From Lineus longissimus (taxonomy: Eukaryota; Nemertea; Pilidiophora; Heteronemertea; Lineidae): a stretch of 64,000 bases of DNA. The DNA lies in assembly GCF_910592395.1 (NCBI RefSeq), contig NC_088316.1:19778001-19842000 (forward strand), given 5' to 3'. The position numbers and the translations under genes are program-made. This document shows positions 19,401-32,500 of this stretch, piece by piece (the first letter of the stretch is position 1; each line of letters opens with the position of its first letter). The notes under the pieces were generated by a model that saw only the letters and a program-made list of their open reading frames with translations, was not told the DNA's origin and ran no database searches.

Positions 19401-22400
19401 CACCATAAAGTTCATGTTCACATCGACACTTTTTCGTCGGTGCTTCTTGAAATTGAGGATTTGTGTGAGACTATTACGCCTCTTCTTCTTTGTCTTGATT
19501 GCCCCATTCTTATTCTCCGTCATCGTGGTGGTGAACGTCTCCAGTGACTCTTGCACCAAGTCTTCCTCACAGAAGTCTAACAGTTGACGCACCTGAAACA
19601 AAGTCATGACAATCATTTGCGATGCATTGCATGCCTATGTTTTGACTAGTTATCCTGACTTGAGGGAGTTGATGGCAACTGTTAATGACCTTAAGCTGAC
19701 AATGGTCCTCAGAGGCATAAGGTTGAAACATGAAGTATGGTAGCGATCACTTACCTTCAATAAGAACTGACTAGCAGTGCTCTTTAATTCTGACTTCCGT
19801 CCCTTCTCAGCACCGTCGCAAAACACCTCACCCTCAGAGTGAACATCCATCTGCAGCTTATTAACATAAGTCAAAAGATACCACAGTTCATCTAAACGTG
19901 GTTTGAAGTTGAATTTAGCGGCAAATTGTTCCTTGAATTGTTGCATTAGTCTCCTGAGACCTCCTTGGCGATAGCGTAACGTGAAGGAAGTGAAGAGTCC
20001 ACAGGTTGTGGTGTCGTAGGATATTCCTTGATTAAAAGGAAAGCAACGTTATTGAAGAAAACAATAGTACTGACATGTTTAAGAAGACATTTCCCCTTGC
20101 GTAGCATGAAAACACTGAACCATCATGTTTCCTTGGTTTTAGTAGGCTTTACTCTTGGTAAGAAAGATAGTTGTGTCGAGGGCAATGGTAAAGCACATTC
20201 TTTAGAGATCGCTGTGTATGAAAGTATAAACATGACATTCGACAGCCTACCTTTTGGTGCCACCTCTGATGTCACATCCAGTCGCTGCTGGTGGAGATTA
20301 GTTGGCAGGAACTCGGTGTGACGGATCAAACGTTTCATGTTTGTGGACGGCACAAAGGGTGGCCCATCATACTCTTCAATGTACTTCAGCCTTTCTTTGT
20401 AGAGCTTAAGTGATTTCCTAAATTGTTCAAGGTGCGTAGTTTGTATGTTTTCCCAGACTTTTGGTAACTGGAAATTGAGCAAAAATTCGTATTTCATTAT
20501 TGGAGTTTTATGTTGGAGGACATCAAATATCGAGGGATTCAATGTCAAGTCTATTCTAAGGGAGTGTATATAATCAGATCACCCTTTGTCAACTCACCTT
20601 GCCAATATCTTCCAGCCTCTGTAGCATCAGTTCATCTTCACTTTCAAAAATTGTTCTGAAAAAGGACAAGTTAGATGATAATATTGAAACTTGATGTGAA
20701 GTTTCAATGATAGTAGATACCCTTCTCTTATCATTATACTTACAGAAGTTTCTGTGGCAAGTAATACGTAAGTTTGCTTTCCCCGAGAAATTCATGCACC
20801 TTGATCTCTGAGCCATTCGTTGCCGGGAACCTGTAGGCCCGAGTGAGGATGTCACCAAACCATACTGATAACTGTTTGACATGGTCTCTTGTGTGTGTCC
20901 GTGACTGAGCTGGACTGGCTGGTGGTAGAATATGGTTTTCATTGGCTTTATCACAGCTAGTGGCACAATTTTGAGCGAGTTGGCTTTCCAGTTCGGTTCC
21001 TTCAGCTGACTGCATGCTTCCAGTATCCGAATCATCTTGCCAGGCAGTTATTGTAATTGTGCCATTACCATCCCTGAAAATATAGGTTCGATGTAGTCCG
21101 AAATAAGTATGCCAGAATTACAAAAGGTTGCCTTGACTGGTTTTGAAACTCGACACTGGTACCATGTATCTTTTAGATTGCAACTACTACTACTGTAATA
21201 AGTATTCCTCACATTCTCAGTCTCAGACTAGTGTCAGTGCAAAATCCTTTAAGTTCCTACCTGAGTGAGCATTGAAGGGTGCTGGCAGGAGATGAGGTCA
21301 AAGACCTCATCGTAAAAAAGGCACAACCGAGCTCTCGTCTCTGTGGAAGAGAAATTGTGATGGTTATTTACACTTAGATCTTTGGAAACATATCAGTATT
21401 GGTTTCTATTGCTTATCTCACCAACACCACAATTATATAAGTTAGCGACTGTACCACTCCATACTCTCCTTTGAGCTTACATGATTGTAATTGTGATTTT
21501 GATGCATAATAAGAGCAGGCAAGCATGTGACACATTTGATTGGAAAGCATTTTGACTCGCATTCGGATTGCCTGTTCAAAACTTAGGCAATCAGTTATCG
21601 ATTTAGTAGGGTTAACATATCGCAAGGGCCTAGCAATGTAAGAACCACAGGTCAAAATGTCCATGTACAATACCTACTATTACTCCTTCACTCATGTCTC
21701 TGGCTTCCAGCTTAATGCGAGTGTCTGTTGATATTTGAGCACTACTAAAACACAATGTCTTCATGAATACTGGGCTGCATGTGTTCTGAAAGACAACAGG
21801 GTGAATGGAGTTAACAATTGTCACCTTATCATGCATGTGTTGCTTTTGGGGAACATTGATGATCAACTATAAGAGGGTGACTGATAATTCACAACCCTGA
21901 CAATGGAAAACAAAATTTGTTTGAAAAATACACTTACCAACTCAATTTCAGTGCGAGTGAGCTCTCGGCATGTATCATCTTGTGGAGACACCTTGCTGAT
22001 AACAACCATAGTATTGGGTTCTTCACCGCCTGGTCCAACAGATAACCCGTCGCAGCCTAGAAGTAGCAGGAGAAATATCCATCAGGAAAACATCATGCCC
22101 AGTCTGTGAAGTCTTTGACCCTTAATGATCAAATTATGGCTAGGCATCTTGAAACACAAGTCCGAGATCACCTTGACAATCTCCAGACATAATCTGACCC
22201 CCTAGCTCCTGTCCTACAGTCCCCATTACAAATGCTGAACACATCAGGGCGGTTTTGTCTGTCCCATTTAAAGTTAACAAACTTACGAAGTGAAAACTCA
22301 AAGAATGCCTCCTCGCCAGTGACAGCAGTCCTCCTGTCTGAATCGATGGGCACAGAGAGCGCTAACTTGGGAAGGAAGTGACCCATCTTGTTCATAAGCT

Positions 22401-23801
22401 GGTCCCGGAGACTGAAGATGAGCTTCTTCATGTATTCATAGCCAGCACTGTTGATGGCTTCAATCCAGACATCTTGATCATTGCCAGATGGTGCTGCTAG
22501 TGAGACAGCTTCATCGTCATTTTCAAAAACTGAAATTGAACAGAAAGTTACACAGAGTCTTGCCCAGTTATTACTTTCAGGCCATATAGATTTAGGTTAA
22601 AAGATTAAATGGAAATCTTTTGGTGTGGTGTTTTTTGTTTACGTCCTTGGTCATAACAAGTCATAATGTAAAATATTTTTCCTACCATGGAAGACTATTG
22701 ACTTGAAGCACAGTGGACTAAATGGTCAGTCTGGTGCTGGAGAAATCTTACTCAACAGAAATAGTAGGATGTAGTTAACACTGGTTTCTATTTCAGTACA
22801 TCCACACCATGAACTTACCAAGTTGAAAGGCAAACAATCGATTGTCATCAGATGAAACAGATTTTGCTTTTACCCTTTCTAGAACAATCAGGCCTAAAGG
22901 GTCCGAGTCCTGAAAAACATGAAGACTATTGCCTAACCCAGAGTTTACTGTCTAAGAAAATGCACCTTGAAAACGATATTATATCACATGCACCCTTTGA
23001 AAACATAGTGATTATGATATGCACTGTTGAAAACATACTGACTAAGATATATACATGCACCTTTTGAAAACTTAGTGACTAAAATATGCACCTCGAAAAT
23101 GTGCATCTTTTGGAAACATACTAGCATGACATGAATAGTGTCTCTATCACTAAGACCTAATATCTGACATACCTTTTTGGCTGAGGAGAAGTAAAACAGC
23201 AAATTTCCTCGCAGAAGAAACCATTTTTCTCTAAATTCTGAAATGTATCAAGGAAAGTGTCTCGTACTTTTGGGTTGGTTTCTCTGAGATATAATGAAGG
23301 TAACCTTTAAGTGGCATTCTGAAGTCTCTTTACAATTGGTACAGAGAACTCTTTCCATAACAAGTATCATAGGCCTAGGTTGCATCACCAGTTTCTTTGA
23401 CTCATGGACTGAGGAATTCTATGGACATTTAAAATTTTGGTCCGTAAACCTTATGACTAGTCGAATCTATGCCAAAAGCGGGAAACTATTTGCTGCACCC
23501 TGTGAGTGAACACTCCGCACTGATGACTGAGCTTATGTAGTGTGTGCAAGGGGAGGAGCATACAAGTGACTTTGGTATTCAAAGATGTGTTTGCTGAGGC
23601 TGTTTCTGGTTAACAGCAGAAATGTCTCCCTACAGAAGTGAACCCATCCACTGTCGTGACTGTTGACTTACCTTGATGGTCCTTCTTTGAACCCTTGCCC
23701 TGACTAGTCTCCTCCAAGAGATACAGCGTCCCTTCCTTGTCAAAGTTGCTGGGATTGGCCTTCCTAGCCAGGTGGGCTAGTTCCTGTGTGTTGTGCTCCA
23801 T
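16287..23801 (-). CDS. INPP4: Inositol polyphosphate 4-phosphatase (type I/II family) with N-terminal PH domain
   Basis: Dephosphorylates PI(3,4)P2 at position 4 on endosomal and plasma membranes, dampening PI3K signalling. Eighteen in-phase exons: 23801-23672, 23237-23173, 22909-22819, 22529-22287, 22056-21938, 21785-21678, 21340-21261, 21073-20744, 20655-20598, 20467-20251, 20026-19755, 19592-19392, 19227-18976, 18722-18337, 18063-17966, 17702-17596, 17306-17152, then a terminal exon at 16860-16734 or 16413-16287. Total 3039 nt, 1012 aa. Exons 1-4 form a PH domain ([17 protein letters not shown]). Exons 5-8 are C2-like, with [11 protein letters not shown] at the end of exon 8. Later marks are [30 protein letters not shown] and [11 protein letters not shown]. 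Exon 17 carries the CX5R active site [16 protein letters not shown]. Whether it is closer to INPP4A or INPP4B cannot be said, because those are vertebrate paralogues. Confidence 0.93.
16734..16860 (-). other. INPP4 terminal exon, proximal copy
   Basis: 127 nt, entered in phase 2 after a TTTCAG acceptor. It encodes [19 protein letters not shown], then [22 protein letters not shown] and a TAG. It completes the C-terminal segment after the phosphatase active site. I see no AATAAA between it and the distal copy. Confidence 0.85.
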
Positions 23802-25518
23802 GGGTCTGGTTCTGTCATATCACCATTTAGTGCTTCATTTTGGTTTATGTGCCTTCAGATGAATTAGGAGTACGTCAATTAAAGGTTTTTTGGAATCAAT
23901 GTGGGTCGTTTGAAATTGGCAAATAGGCCTCATCTAGCCCTTCAGTCCAAATCTGTATATCCCAAGCATCAGAACCAATTGCAAGCAACAAGGTTTAAGA
24001 TGCCTCATGAAGACAGACAACACAAAACCCTATGAACTTGATAGAGGACTGAAAAGTATCCAACAACCAAACATACTTGATACTGATGTTCATAACTCTG
24101 ATCAATGAATGTTTAAAAGAGAACTTTCTTGCTCTGATCTTGATGTCTGATCAAGATGGAATGTGCTGTAGGCCTAACAAAAATCTAGGCCTACTACTAA
24201 CTCATGAGTCATAGGACATGTTTCGTTGATACAAAACTGTTGACATTCTCGTTATGAAAGGTCAAGGAGTCATCATAAGATGAACATGCATGCTTGCTGG
24301 ATTGTGATCCGGACTCCTGAGGGGACACTTAACGTCCTCAAATACAATCTTTGAGTAGGGACAATTGGCTAAATAGCGTCTAATCATTTTATCATTTCAT
24401 GTGGACCTACACGTACATGCTGTGCTTCTGACAGGCCTACTCATGCCATCCTGAGGAAATCATAGGTTAATGTTCGCTTCTCCAACCCTGCACATTAACC
24501 CCCGATTTCCTGAGGATGCCATTGCGGTCACTGGGTGTACAGTATCGCATGATACGCATGATAGAGTTAACAATTAAACAAGCCCCCTCACCACCCACTA
24601 TAAACATCACCAATATAGACTATAAACGACGGCAAAGACGGGCTGATAGATGTGGCTACCAATGGCCTTTCCGAAGACAGGACATAGTGAGAGAATATTC
24701 ACCTACCTTGCCCATCTGACCGACTTACCCGGAGAAATGCAGATATTACTATAACCTATTGCTATTTGCACATTAGTCACTGTACATATGTACACGATGT
24801 GAACCAACTATCGACCCCAATATCAATGCGTCGAGTAAACACACTAACAGTGAGTCCAAACCTGTATCGACCTCTACTGCTCGTCAGTGTTGTGCAGACG
24901 ATTATTGTTCGGCGGTTAATTCAACAATACATCAAACTATTTTCTGACGCCAATAGTCAGCACGCATCATCTTTTGGTGCATTTATCAATATTCCCGATC
25001 GCTGCGTGTTAATTTAGCGTATGTGTGGACTCAGTTGGTCATCTGCCGGGTCATTTGCAAATACTACAAGAAGTAGGCCTAATTGTAGGATTGTCTGTCC
25101 CCTTAGCGAATAACACGCAAGTTTCATCCCTATTCACCTGACGTAGAACAGGACAGGATCCCAGTCTAGAGACATTATTGGTCACTTGGATACAGTCGAT
25201 CCATCCTGCCTGTAGCCCAAGCCACTATCTAAACGTGTTATCCTTTACAAGCAGGGACTATCGATATGTTGCATATAAAAAGCAGGATCTCGAATTAATT
25301 TTCAAATACCGCTTAGTGAACATAGTAAGGGATTAAAATCAGACGTTTTAGAAAAAAATCTATATAAGTACTCGTGTATCTAAAACCAAAATTGAACATT
25401 AAACCCCCAGGCTGGGTGAACCAGGCTAACACTTTCGTTGGCTTCGACGAATCGCGAGACCAACACGTTACGTTTCCTTTTTCGGATTCTGAGTAAGAAA
25501 TTATCCTGTGACAACGAA
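23802..25518. other. Intergenic region between INPP4 and the PAN-domain gene
   Basis: These are divergent genes, so both promoters should lie here. I see no coding exon, no clear TATA box next to either start, and no repeat. Non-coding first exons of INPP4 may be present but cannot be delimited. Confidence 0.35.
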
Positions 25519-28500
25519 ATGAAATCAGCATTCTTTTCAAATAAGGAGTTATCTTTTCTCTTCCTGTTACTCTCGCGGTTTTCTCATGGGCATACTGATC
25601 TCCGGACATCGCATTACACTGTCGTCGAGTTGGGTGGCAAGCGCGTGGTGATCACCGGACCTTACCTACTAGCCTGGTCGATGAGGTCCCCCCTCGACTG
25701 TGCCCGGGAGTGTGCCTGGAGGTCGGAGTGTTTGACCTACAACTTTGACAAGGTCACGGAAATGTGCCAGCTCAGTTCCTACAAGTCGGATTGTCAAAGT
25801 GATCTTGATAAGAATGTGAAAGGAGTAAAGCTTAAAATCGCGAATAAGGTAAGTCTTGTTGTGTACGTCACAGTGAAAGGAGGCGCGTGTACAAAAGATG
25901 AACTGAAATGACACCGGTAGATATATGTAATGGAAGAAATTGATGTGCTCCGATTTCACAAGAGGCACACAACAGTGAAATGAACAACCAGTCCGTTTTG
26001 ACCTGCCTAGCTCAGAGCGACATGCTCGCGCCTGGTTTTGCTGTGAAGGGGTCACTTCTCGGGCTACAGTTTTTGTGTGTCCTGTTGCTTTTATGGCCAG
26101 GTAAAAGCTTTTGGATTAGGCCTAGGCTGTGACCGTGTGTGTTTCCATGGGTGTAATATTATTTTCATCATCATCATCATAATCATCATAATCATTGTCA
26201 TCAACAACAGCGGCGTCCAGTCGCTTCGGATGTCTATGCCCTTGGAGTGCGTCTCCTGATTCGTGCCTATTTTGGTCAACTTCTTCTGGATTTCAGAGCA
26301 AATGAAGGCGTTGAATAATCAAACTTACCTGGAGAGAGAAAATTCAAATGGCAGCCATTTTGCGGCAATATTGTTTCATTATTTATATTGTTGTTTTCAG
26401 CCATATTTGAGGCACTATCACGACTACAGTACTTTCAAAGGTAGGTTATAATCTCCTCAATCTCATTGGAAAACGGCTTAGTGTTCTAAAAATGAAGTTA
26501 ATGTGATAAGATCGATTGTTTAAATAATAAAATGATTGTCTGTCTTATAGCCACATTGTGGCAAATGCAATATCATCACCTGCGTCTTCATATCAGAAGG
26601 GGTGAAATCAATTATTTTGTTAGACTTAAAGTGTAATCACAGGCCAGAGGTTTCCATAGCAGCTTAATCCGTCATCAAATCAATGGAAATACACTTCCTT
26701 TCCCGGTAGTCGTCATAACGTTTCTTGTTTAGCCGACGACGCCCCGCCAAACTGACAGCAAACCTTCTCTTTCAGATCCAACATCGAACGTTACCAGCAA
26801 GTTCCAGCAGTTATCCCGTTTCAGCTTGAACAAGTTCAAGTATGGAGGTGCCATGGGGCTATATAAGGGCCAATTCTACATGGTCAACTCAAAGGCGAGG
26901 GAAATTATGTTTTTCAAGAAATACAAAAGCACTTTTAGATATTCGCGTCGGGTCAAGATTACCAAGGAGCTGGGCATCAGGTTTCTTGCCTTACCGAGAT
27001 ATCAGGATTACTTAATTGCTGACATGACGAAGGTTTCCATGTATTTTTTGATAATAGAGACGGGTAGTTGTGGCTATGCTCCAATTTTACCGGAAAAGAA
27101 AAGAAAGCGTTTCAGGGGCAGTTCATCGTACAGGAACTTTATCCTGTGCCTGATGAACTATGGAAGGAAGAGAAGGTCAGGATTAAAGGCATATTCTGTT
27201 TATCGGTTCGATATCTATGAGATAAAGAAACAGGTGAAGTATAACTCGTTGCCATAAAGCGTGGTTAGGGGCCGAAGTTGACTAAATATTCCACAGAAGT
27301 TTTGTTTATGCGCTGTGAAATTTTACACACGGTACTTGTAATAGGCCTAGCTCAGCCCAAAAGCCAACAGTTGTGATGGAAGTGTTGCATATGACGAGAG
27401 AATAGCAATAACCCCGAGAAATCGGTCTTGCGAGGTCAAAGTCACGACCAAAAGGCGAGGCCAGGATAGGACCACTTGGAAAGTAAGCACTCTTAACCTC
27501 CAAACCGCGCCGACATTGTTAGCGCATGTGGATCTGCTGCCTGGCAAACTCGCCTGAAAGATAATTCTAATGTCTAATATCTAATGGACTTGGTATTTTC
27601 ATGATTGTCATTATCCACTGGCATTCCCAGGAACTACTTGATGCAAAAACTTGAAATATATAGTCTTAGCTTGCAAAGAGCACCGCCTGTCAACCTCAGC
27701 TTTTCCAACGCACTCTCGATCGGCTTTTTGTATGTGTACACATCACACATTCGCGTCACCATTTCAGGACAACGATGTTGCGAACCGAAGTCAAATGATA
27801 CACTCGTGCTCCAGACTGCCCTATCACGTGGTTTACAAGAAATCACTTCAACACCGAGATCTTGTCATTCGGAGAAATGTGCCAAGTTGGTCTGTGAATG
27901 CACACGGGAACCTTGTCGTAATAACTGATATGGGCAAGGTGAGGTTCAATGAATGAGAATCAATAAGTTTACAGACCAGTCGCAATTGATTAACAAATGA
28001 GCCGAACGGACATGATGCAGGTATCGAATATGTACAGTTAGGACAGCAAGTTCAGTGTGACTTGGTCACTTAATGTAATCATTGCACGCATTGCTGGTGA
28101 TGAGGCGGTATAAAACCCTGAGATTTGGGATGACACGCTGAAACCCATCCTAGATCAGATAAATATCGACAGGTGGCGTTCAATATTGAAAACCACTGGT
28201 TGTGCCTCTGCCGATATACTGTAAGCTAGTAGAGACATCTCTCGGTGATTTGTGAAACTCAGATTGGTCTTTTCTTTATGACAGATTGTCGTGATGTCGT
28301 TGCTAAATCCGAATACGGAACCTTACTCTCTGGATCCGAAGGAGAAGTACGCCTGGTACCGACTGATACCACACTCGACCCTTTGGTTCGAGAAAAGAGG
28401 CACTCTGTTCTTGTCCTTCAGTAAGATGGGCAAGCGCAAGACGCAGATGATGGAGATACAACTCCGATGTGCTGGCTATAGAACACTTGAACGGATTCAG

Positions 28501-28668
28501 GATATCCAAGCTGTTTGCCGTGGAGTCAAAGGGACTGTCCCCGGTTCTGTTTTTAGGATGTCTGTGATCCCGGGCACGAACAAGCTGTTTGCCATTTGTT
28601 TGGACAGTTACAAGTATCATTTGAAGTCAGTGTTTATGTTTCAAATCATTGATGAGCTGAACACATAG
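25519..28668 (+). CDS. Secreted PAN/apple-like domain protein of unknown function
   Basis: Five exons in phase: 25519-25848, 26401-26440 (40 nt), 26776-27233, 27768-27938 and 28285-28668, total 1383 nt, 460 aa. The N-terminus has a hydrophobic signal-like stretch (ELSFLFLLLSRFSHG). Next comes a PAN/apple-like module: SPLDCARECAWRSECLTYNF, then MCQLSSYKSDC. The spacing of cysteines and the Y-N-F core are typical of PAN modules, which bind protein or carbohydrate. The remaining 340 or so residues are basic, with YKGQFYMVNSKAREIMFF, VNAHGNLVVITDMGK and ILCLMNYGRK. They could be a propeller-like fold, but I recognise no family. The ATG at 25519 is chosen over an in-frame upstream one because the signal stretch follows it. 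AATAAA lies at 28777-28782. Confidence 0.75.
26159..26205. repeat. ATC-rich microsatellite
   Basis: An imperfect run of tcatcatcatcatcataatc units in intron 1 of the PAN-domain gene. Confidence 0.85.
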
Positions 28669-28776
28669 ACAATACTAAACTTCTTTTAATAGACTTACTG
28701 AGTTGAAAAGAGGCAGCCACTGTTGGTTTCATGGGAGATAACACTACATCCTCCCCCGTATGTACTGTAAAATGGT

Positions 28777-28782
28777 AATAAA
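28777..28782 (+). terminator. Polyadenylation signal of the PAN-domain gene
   Basis: AATAAA 109 bp after the TAG at 28666-28668, with a following A-rich stretch. Confidence 0.6.
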
Positions 28783-29511
28783 ACTTTAAAAAACCACGAG
28801 TTTGAGTTTAGAGATGCTTTGCCCACATCTTGACTCCCATTTCGTCATCCCGTTCATACTGTCTTCGGGTGAGGGACGATGAGGCCAGTCCACTGCGTAC
28901 GGATTGCACCCACATCATGCGCCCGGTTGGTCGGGGCTCACCTTGGAAGCCTCCGATTGGCATCCTGAGATTCATGGTTTTTTCACTCCTTCGTCTGTGT
29001 CGAGAGACGGACATTGAAAACCACTAGTCCAAGCATGGCGATTGGTGATTGGTGCAACTCTATAGTCCTCGGCACATGGATGTAACCACAGACCTCCTAA
29101 AATTGACAAACCATGTCCAAAAATCATTATTAGAGACCCAGGATTGATTGGTATGATATTACGTATGCCCGAACTGTTCCTTAGCGTGAAAGAATCAACA
29201 ATGCACCCAATAACCAAGAAGGAAATCAATAATCAATAAACCCTACTAGACTCCTACTCTAAGCACTTGTATCGGAAAACGGACCCCAACAGTTTTACTG
29301 AAGACCTTCTTTGGGCCGAAGCTTACCAGATTCACTTGTAATTAAACATCCAGCAAGCTAACCCGTTGCAAATGTATCTTACAATCAAGTTAGTCTAATT
29401 TACAATTGGCAGTATCAATCTAACTTTCAATTAATTGACCTCCATCATACACGAGTGCTTTATTTCGGCGTTTGGACACATTTTGAACAACCGGAGCGAG
29501 TGTAACTCGAG
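28783..29511. other. Intergenic region before the ion-channel gene
   Basis: No exon, repeat or RNA gene is recognised. The ion-channel promoter must lie in or near it. Confidence 0.35.
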
Positions 29512-32500
29512 ATGTTGCTGTGGATTGTGACCTGTCTGTTTCTACTGATACGGCCAAGGTAAGTCAATGACTTGGTTCTTCTGATTACTCTCATGTACAC
29601 TTGTTACTAAGTTTGATTTTGGGCGAAACTACTTTTTTCAGATTGTTCGCATTTCAAGGTGTCTTTTGTATTAATGAAATGATATGTGTATATACGACTG
29701 AAAAACAAATCCGGCAAAAGCCTATTTTTCAGTGCAGCTTACATGAATCAAGAGAGGAATGAAGCAGGTTTAGGAGAGCCCTCGCGTAGTTCTGTTGTAC
29801 CGGTTGGGTTCAAAAAGAAATCCATTTTTTTAGCATCGCCGCTGACAACGACACCATTCAGACACTTCTTGATGAGATGCTCACCAACTATGATAAGAGA
29901 ATACGACCAGGTCAAGATGCAGGTACTGATGACTTACCAGATGAAACGAGTCCAAGGTTACAATAATTGTTCTGTATCAGATATACGGCATTATCTTGAT
30001 TTGCCCATGACATGTTGTGTCAATTTAACGGGTTTTTTTTATCGAAAGTGATTTGACGGCTATTCATTGGTATGAAGCAAGCTTCGGATTTGAAGTCTCG
30101 AATCTTCCACATAATCGTCTTAATGAGCAGTTCATCGAACACAATGGATGTTGAGCCCATTTGTTCGATTCTTTCGTTTGACGGGAAAGAAGAAGTATTG
30201 AATGCAATGTGGGTGATTAAGACATTTTTGGAACGCCCAGAGGTACGCTATACGATATTCAAATGAAAATCATGGCAACACCAGACGTCATTACTTGTGT
30301 TAATTCTCACAACAACTCTACATGTTTAATGAGAATTGCGTATTCCCCCAATAACACTGATCAGGCTATTAAAAACCAAGTCTCACAACGGTCTCACAAC
30401 AACTCTACATGTTTAATGAGAATTGCGTATTCCTCCAAAAACACTGATCAGGCTATTGAAAACTATTACAGTAGAACCTCTCTATTAAGGACACCCTCAG
30501 GGCTGAAAAGTGCTGTCCTTAATAGAGAGGTGTCCTGATTAGACAGGTCAAATTGAATGGAAACCACCACTTTGGGACCAAAACTAATGTCCTCAATAGA
30601 GAGGTTGTCCTTAGTAGAGAGGTGTCCGCTAAGGGAGGTTCCACTGTATATAACTTGACCAATTTCTTTATCTTTTTAACGGAAGTGTTTGCCTCTGTAC
30701 AAATGGTTCCTCGCCTTTCAGGACAAGCAACGAAAGTTACGTTCGATATGTTCATTAGTGAGTTCAGTTCGGTGAATGAAAATTCGATGGTAAGTGAGAA
30801 TACAATGATATCTATGGAAGACCGAAGATGAATGTGGGCTGTCTATATTCGTTGGATATCCTCGTAAGATACTGAGCATAGGGAAGTGGTGTTTAGAAGT
30901 TTTAAATCATCATCACATAAGGCATCTTGGCCGAGATTTGGCCCTTTGCCATATGCATATACTCCCATCCGGGAAATAGTCGATGTCCGTCCCTATTCCC
31001 ATCCTGAAATACCATTTATACCCGAAGCTTGCAGTGAACTGCTTTGTATGCTAAGTCCAAATTTTGTGACTGAACTTGTTGAATGCGGTCAATTATCAAT
31101 GTACAATTTCGTTTCAGGACTACAGCATAAATCTGTACTTCCGACAGCGCTGGGTTGACCCCCGGCTCGCCTACGATGACATCTCCACACCCATAACCCT
31201 GGGATATGCTAGAGTCAATGAAATCTGGGTACCTGATACCTTCTTTGTGAATGAAAAGAGGTCGATTCGTCACGAGGTGACAGTACCTAATGTATTACTC
31301 AGGGTCCACCCGGATGGCAGTCTGCTCTACAGTCAAAGGTAGCTGAATACCGAAGTGGCGGGTGTGTGTGCGAGTGTGCGGGTGTGTGTGGGGGAGGGGG
31401 GGGGGGGGGGGTGTCGTTACTTGTTACCTTTTGACCATCCGAAACTGTTACGCAAAGTTAAAGCTAACATGCATGCATAAAAACACTAACGGCCAAGTTA
31501 GAAAACACAAACGCCCGACCACCAAACGACCAACTGCACTTAAAAGATGATAGTCACCCACAGCAACTGGTCTCACTTGACTGCACAAATAACAAGTTCA
31601 TTGACGAGACAGGTCACAGAGACGCTCACGTCTAAAGAAAAAAACGAAAAATATCCTTAAGCGGGACCGAACTTGGAACCCTCGCCACTTGATCTTGCCG
31701 TCTTACCAGCTATGCCATGAAGCCGTTGTTCAGGAGGTATATATTTTTCAGTTTTTGATTTCACTTACAAGCTTGACAGAATGGCGTCTTTTGTACCATA
31801 TGTACCATTTACAGTTTCAAAGTGTCCTTTTACAATATTGGCAAAGTGAATTCATAAGATACATAATCAGGAGATGAACATGACACCCTGTGATGATTAT
31901 AGAAGCACGCAGCTATTTTTCGAGTTTTAAAGATGCAAAACAATTTCCCGCTTTGCTAGTATTGAAATCATGCGTGTATTGAGGAACTGTCTGATGAGGT
32001 GGCATTTGATTTCAAGGAATGGTCGCAATGGCCACTTACAGTAAAATATATGCACTGATGCTGCACGTCCAGTGCTCTGTTGATGAAGACGGCAGCGCCA
32101 CTGCGGCCTGCTGGTAGACTATCGTATCCGAAGGCGGACGGGCGTTAAGGTTTCTCTGCATGCATGTCCGCTCTAAAGGTGGGGTTTAAAGTCTGATATG
32201 GACCACTATAGGCCATCGAAACCCTTCACAACGCCCACCAGAAGTACTGTGACACATGTACTTCTACTGATGGAGGTGGACATTTCGATGTACTCTGAGA
32301 TAGGGAAGACCTCTGCCGGCGACGCCCTGTAAACTAAGCTGTCGTCGTAACTGGCTATGGCCTCTAGTCTTCCTTTAAAAGACATGACTACGTTTCTTCA
32401 TTGCAGGATCTCGCTGACCCTATCCTGTCCAATGTTCCTGGTCCGTTATCCAATGGACATGCAGCAATGCCCCATGAAACTGGAATCATGTAAGAGAATG

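Noticed and set aside
31640-31745. A genuine tRNA gene on the - strand
   Set aside because: It has A-box and B-box-like motifs, but I cannot fold a clean cloverleaf with an acceptor stem, and the same segment lies in a second repeat copy at 47664-47735. It is better read as part of a mobile element.
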